Origin: an uncultured Paludibaculum sp.
Lineage (GTDB): Bacteria; Acidobacteriota; Terriglobia; Bryobacterales; Bryobacteraceae
Assembly (NCBI RefSeq): GCF_963665245.1
Contig: NZ_OY762267.1
Location: forward strand, 1,426,001-1,490,000
DNA: 64,000 bases
Direction: 5' to 3'
The notes under the pieces were generated by a model. It ran no database searches and was not told the origin of the DNA. It worked only from the letters and a program-made list of their open reading frames with translations. Shown in pieces: positions 60,592 to 64,000 of this stretch. The position numbers and the translations under genes are program-made. Within the stretch, counting starts at the first letter, position 1. The number at the start of each line of letters is the position of its first letter.

Positions 60592-61534
60592 AGATCCCCG
60601 GACTGCCCCGCAGCTTCGAAATGGCCGACCGCATCTGTTCCATCTGTGGCCAGTCGGGGTGGTGCTTCAGGAAATCCTCCAGTTGTTCCGCGGCCTTGCT
60701 CTTCAAGTTGCGGCGCAGATAGATCTCGGCCAGCAGCAACTGCGGGTGGGAAAAATGGCCCGCGTCCAGACGCCGCGCCTCCAACAGATAGCGCTCCGCC
60801 AGGTCCAGCTTCCCCAAACCGAAGTACGTCATCCCTAACTGAGACTGCGCCAGTGCGTCGTTGGGCCGCCGCAATACGGCGTTTAAGTTGAAACTCCACG
60901 CCTCGCTGGGCCGATCCAGCGTCACCAGCACGCCGCCCAGATTCACCAGCGGTTCGTAAGCATCAGGATCGGCCTCCAGTGCTTTTCGGAAGTACTCCTC
61001 GGCCTCCGCATACCTCCGTGTCTGATAGGAAATGGTGCCCAGGTGATTCCAAGCCGCCGCGAATTGCGGCGCGATCGCCACCGCGCGCTTCAGGTGGGCA
61101 ATGGCGCCTTCGATATCCCGCTGCCCCAGCCGCTTATCCGCGTCGCGATACGCATTCCGGGCGGAGTCGGGAATCGACAGGTCCCGCATCGACACCACCG
61201 CGCTGCGGTCCGGAGTCATCTTGGCTTCGTCCAGTTTCACGGCCAGGTCGACACGTCCGTCTTTGCCCGCCGCCGCGGGTCCGATGTCGATGGTTTTGCG
61301 CGTCTCACCGCTGCCTGGTACAAAGACGATCAGCATGTACGTCCCGGCCTGAATCTTCTTGAAGCGGAACTTCCCGGCCGAATCGCTAAGAGTGGAAGCC
61401 TGAAACGGCGAAGTCGCCCCATGCAGCGAAACCGAAGCCTGCACCGCCGGCACCAGTTGTCCGCGCACATCGTAAGCGCCCGCAAACGCGGCCAAGCCCA
61501 CCCAGGACAGCAGGATGGCGCGCAACCAAGCCAT
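60590..61534 (-). CDS. secreted carboxypeptidase-regulatory plus TPR protein
   Basis: 314 residues from ATG 61534. A signal peptide (LRAILLSWVGLAAFAGA) precedes a carboxypeptidase-regulatory-like Ig domain at about 20-100 (DVRGQLVPAVQASVSLHGA ... SAGKFRFKKIQAGTYMLIVF). Five or so TPR repeats follow (AAAWNHLGTISYQTRRYAEAEEYFRKAL, and others). The in-frame extension upstream of 61534 lacks coding character. Likely an extracytoplasmic binding scaffold, partner unknown. Confidence 0.83.
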   Translation of the reverse strand: MAWLRAILLSWVGLAAFAGAYDVRGQLVPAVQASVSLHGATSPFQASTLSDSAGKFRFKKIQAGTYMLIVFVPGSGETRKTIDIGPAAAGKDGRVDLAVKLDEAKMTPDRSAVVSMRDLSIPDSARNAYRDADKRLGQRDIEGAIAHLKRAVAIAPQFAAAWNHLGTISYQTRRYAEAEEYFRKALEADPDAYEPLVNLGGVLVTLDRPSEAWSFNLNAVLRRPNDALAQSQLGMTYFGLGKLDLAERYLLEARRLDAGHFSHPQLLLAEIYLRRNLKSKAAEQLEDFLKHHPDWPQMEQMRSAISKLRGSPGI

Positions 61535-61674
61535 GCCTCCATGGTAATCGCCTCTGCCAGGACCCGGCTCACACCCACCCTTTGATGAATTGACCCCGGC
61601 CCCCAATACCAATACGCTATGGGCAGCCCGATCAGTCCCTCGGGCCAAAGCCGCGTCCGCAACGAGGAAATTGC

Positions 61675-62142
61675 ATGCGCACACGTACACTTCTTTCCGG
61701 CCTCGTCCTGGCGTTCTTAACCATCGCCTGTGCCGCCGCCGCGCCCAACTTCACCGGCTCCTGGAAGCTCAATACCTCCAAGAGCGACTTCGGTCAGATG
61801 CCGCCACCCAACAGCATGACCCAGACCGTCACACACGAAGAGCCCAAGATCAAAATCGCCATGAAGCAGTCCAGCGACATGGGCGACTTCGAGTATGAGC
61901 GGGAGTACACCACCGACGGCAAAGAGTACACCAACGACATGCGCGGCAACCCCGTCAAGAGCGTGCTCAAGTGGGATGGCGACGTCCTGGTCATCACCAC
62001 CAAGGGCAAGTTCGGCGACAACGAGTTCACCGCGGTCGACCGCTGGACGCTGGCCGCGGACGGAAAAACCGTCACCATCAACCGCCACTGGACCAGCGAC
62101 ATGGGCGAGATGGACAACAAACTGGTGCTCGAAAAACAGTAG
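61675..62142 (+). CDS. small secreted beta-rich protein
   Basis: 155 residues with a signal peptide (TRTLLSGLVLAFLTIACAAAAP; a lipobox is doubtful because position -3 is Thr). The mature part begins NFTGSWKLNTSKSDFG, a pattern common to small lipocalin-like or beta-sandwich exported proteins in Acidobacteria, and continues with alternating beta strands (KIKIAMKQSSDMGDFEYEREYTTDG). No enzyme motif is visible. The function is unknown. Confidence 0.75.
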   Translation: MRTRTLLSGLVLAFLTIACAAAAPNFTGSWKLNTSKSDFGQMPPPNSMTQTVTHEEPKIKIAMKQSSDMGDFEYEREYTTDGKEYTNDMRGNPVKSVLKWDGDVLVITTKGKFGDNEFTAVDRWTLAADGKTVTINRHWTSDMGEMDNKLVLEKQ

Positions 62143-62181
62143 CCGATGGCGCGCGCGGGGCCGCCGCAACGCGGCTCCGCC

Positions 62182-63222
62182 TCACTTCTGAAAAACCGAC
62201 CAGTCCCACCGGTCCGCCCACTTCAACTCGATCTTGTCCCCGGGCCGCACCACAAACGGCAACCACACATACCGCGAGTCCTGCAGCTTCTCCGGATTCC
62301 ACCTGTCAGCCATGAAGATGAAAGCGTCCTTGCGCTTGCCCGGAGCCGGCAGCACGTACGTACTCTGCGACCGGAATGTCGTCTCAGCCTCCGGCCCGAC
62401 ACTCGGGTCGCCCTTCACCGTCCAGGGCCCCAGGATGTTCTCCGCCACCGCATACGATGCCCGGTTCGGTTTCCAACCCGTACAGGCTGAGCTGAACAGG
62501 TAGTATTTGCCCTTGTACTTAAATGGGGCCGGCCCCTCCCGCTGATCCTTCACCAGGATCCGCTGCCACGTCTTGCCCTGCACCACCGGCAGCTCTGGAC
62601 CCGTGAACTCGGCGTTCAGCCGCACCACATACATGGTCCAGTTGTCCTCCGACGAATAGAACGCATACGCGCGCCCGTCCTCATCCAGGAACAGGTTCAT
62701 GTCCCGGTATGTCCCGCCCAACTCCTTCTGATTCGTGCGGTCCTTCTCGGGATACCCGAAGTCGAATTTCACAGGCCGCGAGTAGCCCTCAAAGTGGAAC
62801 GGACCCACCGGCGTATCCGACAAGGCAACACCTGCGCTGGCCACCGCGTATGGCTTATCGTCGAGATGCATCCACATCACGAACTTCTTCGTGCGCTTGT
62901 TATACAGCACCTTTGGCCTCTCGCACACACCCGACTCGCGAAACAGCTCCGGCACGCCGTCCTTAGGCAGAGCCAGCCCCTCGCGCTTCCAGTTGAGCAG
63001 ATCCCTTGAGGAGTACACCGCCACACCGGTACGGTTGAAATTCCCCAGCGTCTTGTCCTCGCCATACCAGTAGTAAACACCCTGGTGCAGCAGGATCCCG
63101 CCACCGTGCGCCTGAATCGGCTTGCCGTCCGTATCTGGCCATACCGCGCCGGGTTCGAACACCGCCCGCTGCCCTTGCGCCCATAATCCGGCCGCCAATA
63201 AAAACGAGATTAGGATCCGCAT
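62182..63222 (-). CDS. secreted five-bladed propeller glycoside hydrolase (GH43-like)
   Basis: 346 residues with a signal peptide (ILISFLLAAGLWAQ). The sequence shows QAHGGGILLHQGVYYWYGEDKT, the VAVYSSRDLLNWKREG repeat, SGVCERPKVLYNKRTKKFVMWMH, TYRDMNLFLDEDGRAYAFYSSED and EGPAPFKYKGKYYLFSSACTGW, the pattern of GH43 subfamily 34 and related enzymes. The Glu in EGPAPF fits the general acid. Exact substrate unknown. Divergent from the GH106-like gene across 52 bases. Confidence 0.85.
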   Translation of the reverse strand: MRILISFLLAAGLWAQGQRAVFEPGAVWPDTDGKPIQAHGGGILLHQGVYYWYGEDKTLGNFNRTGVAVYSSRDLLNWKREGLALPKDGVPELFRESGVCERPKVLYNKRTKKFVMWMHLDDKPYAVASAGVALSDTPVGPFHFEGYSRPVKFDFGYPEKDRTNQKELGGTYRDMNLFLDEDGRAYAFYSSEDNWTMYVVRLNAEFTGPELPVVQGKTWQRILVKDQREGPAPFKYKGKYYLFSSACTGWKPNRASYAVAENILGPWTVKGDPSVGPEAETTFRSQSTYVLPAPGKRKDAFIFMADRWNPEKLQDSRYVWLPFVVRPGDKIELKWADRWDWSVFQK

Positions 63223-63274
63223 ACTCTACTCAATCTACCCCGAATGTTGATAGCATCGAAGCGCCGAGGCCGCC

Positions 63275-64000
63275 ATGCGCTATCTTCTCATTGCCCTTCC
63301 CGTCCTGGCCGCGTTCGCCCAGGCTCAGCAGCCCACCCTGCATCCCAAGGCTCTGCCGTCGCGTCCGCCCGCCACTTTGCAGGAGCTCCGCCAGCACTTC
63401 GCTGACCCGCCGGCGGACTTCCGGCCCATGCCTCTTTGGGTCTGGAACGACGAGATGAGCGAGCCGCGCATCCGCCAGATGCTGGCCGATTATAAGAAGC
63501 AGGGCTTCGGCGGCGTCTTCATTCACCCTCGGCCCGGCCTCATCACCGAATACCTCGGCACCGACTGGTTCCGCCTCTGGCGCGTCGCCTTGGAAGAGGG
63601 CAAACGCCTCGGCCTCCTCGTCAACATCTACGACGAGAACTCTTACCCGTCGGGCTTCGCCGGCGGCCACGTCCCAGCCGAAGCGCCCGACACCGCCTCG
63701 CAGTTCGTCGTCGCCGAAGTCGACCAGCCCGCCTCCGTCGTCTCCTCCAATCCGCTCGTCGTGGCCTTCTTTGCCGTAAAGAAAGATGCCGCCGGAGCCG
63801 TCACCTCCGCACGCCGTGTCTCCTCGAAACAGGACGTCGAAACTGGTGAATCCGTCGTCGCCTTCCGCCTGCGCCGCGCCTCCGGCAACCCCTGGACCGG
63901 TGAGTTCCCCTACGTCGATCTCACCAATCCCCGCACCACGCCGCTCTTCCTGAAGACGACCTACGAAGCCTACAAGCGTGAGATCGGAGCGGAATTCGGC
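63275..64000 (+). CDS. GH106-like glycoside hydrolase (partial, C-terminus beyond window)
   Basis: 242 residues visible, from ATG 63275 with GAGG about 6 bases upstream. A signal peptide (YLLIALPVLAAFAQAQ) is followed by FRPMPLWVWNDEMSEPRIRQMLADYKKQGFGGVFIHPRPG, then WRVALEEGKRLGLLVNIYDENSYPSGFAGG. This is the N-terminal signature of alpha-L-rhamnosidase-like (GH106-type) large hydrolases. The catalytic domain continues outside the window, so the family call is tentative. Confidence 0.75.
   Translation, partial: MRYLLIALPVLAAFAQAQQPTLHPKALPSRPPATLQELRQHFADPPADFRPMPLWVWNDEMSEPRIRQMLADYKKQGFGGVFIHPRPGLITEYLGTDWFRLWRVALEEGKRLGLLVNIYDENSYPSGFAGGHVPAEAPDTASQFVVAEVDQPASVVSSNPLVVAFFAVKKDAAGAVTSARRVSSKQDVETGESVVAFRLRRASGNPWTGEFPYVDLTNPRTTPLFLKTTYEAYKREIGAEFG

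Noticed and set aside
1..64000. tRNA, rRNA, riboswitch and CRISPR signals
   Set aside because: No cloverleaf-like, conserved rRNA or regularly spaced repeat structure was noticed by reading; a covariance-model search would be needed to exclude small RNAs.

Overview
The window is a 64 kb piece of GC-rich chromosome. Its gene content points to Acidobacteriota, most likely the Bryobacterales/'Solibacter' side. This is inferred from family content only: two PadR-ADOP permease modules, a CRTAC1/ASPIC-UnbV protein, a giant Oar-like TonB-dependent receptor, a TPR serine/threonine kinase, DUF3857/transglutaminase proteins, a membrane-anchored winged-helix regulator and many secreted glycoside hydrolases. 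No rRNA, tRNA, CRISPR array, prophage or complete insertion sequence was found.

Layout. 1-3420 (minus): the upstream part of a MoxR-type operon (six-helix membrane protein, DUF4129, DUF4350, MoxR ATPase cut by the window edge). 3577-5253: secreted GH39-like hydrolase. 5414-12017 (minus): TonB-dependent receptor closed by a clear intrinsic terminator, then CRTAC1 and TPR proteins. 12408-22188 (plus): a membrane-anchored DNA-binding protein, an 1806-residue hybrid histidine kinase and a TPR serine/threonine kinase. 22192-23681 (minus): an ECF41 sigma factor and its carboxymuconolactone decarboxylase-like partner behind a textbook ECF41 promoter. 23770-29208 (plus): a di-heme cytochrome c with a small membrane protein, then two tandem TolC paralogues. 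29252-33010: YncE-propeller/phosphoesterase fusion, a CigR/RcnB-like small protein and an orphan transposase-type HTH. 33130-37027: two overlapping DUF3857 proteins, one with and one without the transglutaminase triad. 37121-44741: small membrane proteins, two-CW protein, esterase, PadR-ADOP module, SRPBCC protein and MFS transporter. 44748-47189: (alpha/alpha)6 hydrolase and a HicBA toxin-antitoxin pair. 47237-53818: an ABC exporter divergent from a PadR gene, a Zn-ribbon membrane protein and a second PadR-ADOP module, with several inverted-repeat operators. 53935-59036: a compact operon for CoA-transferase, ferredoxin, 2-oxoacid:ferredoxin oxidoreductase (with beta and gamma subunits fused) and branched-chain aminotransferase. 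59144-64000: sulfatase, TPR protein, small secreted protein, GH43-like and GH106-like hydrolases.

How the genes work together. The 53.9-59.0 kb operon could interconvert branched-chain fatty acids, acyl-CoAs, 2-oxoacids and amino acids in either direction. The PadR genes are translationally coupled to (ATGA overlaps) or divergent from transport genes, and carry TGTAG/CTACA or CCTATG/CATAGG repeats in their promoters, which suggests autoregulated export modules. The ECF41 pair is a self-contained redox or stress switch. The secreted hydrolases, sulfatase and TonB receptor fit an oligotrophic polysaccharide degrader.

I did not find a clearly unprecedented system. The best leads are the fused 2-oxoacid oxidoreductase operon, the exact ECF41 promoter, the PadR operator families with an apparently leaderless PadR gene, the active/inactive transglutaminase pair and the orphan TolC tandem.
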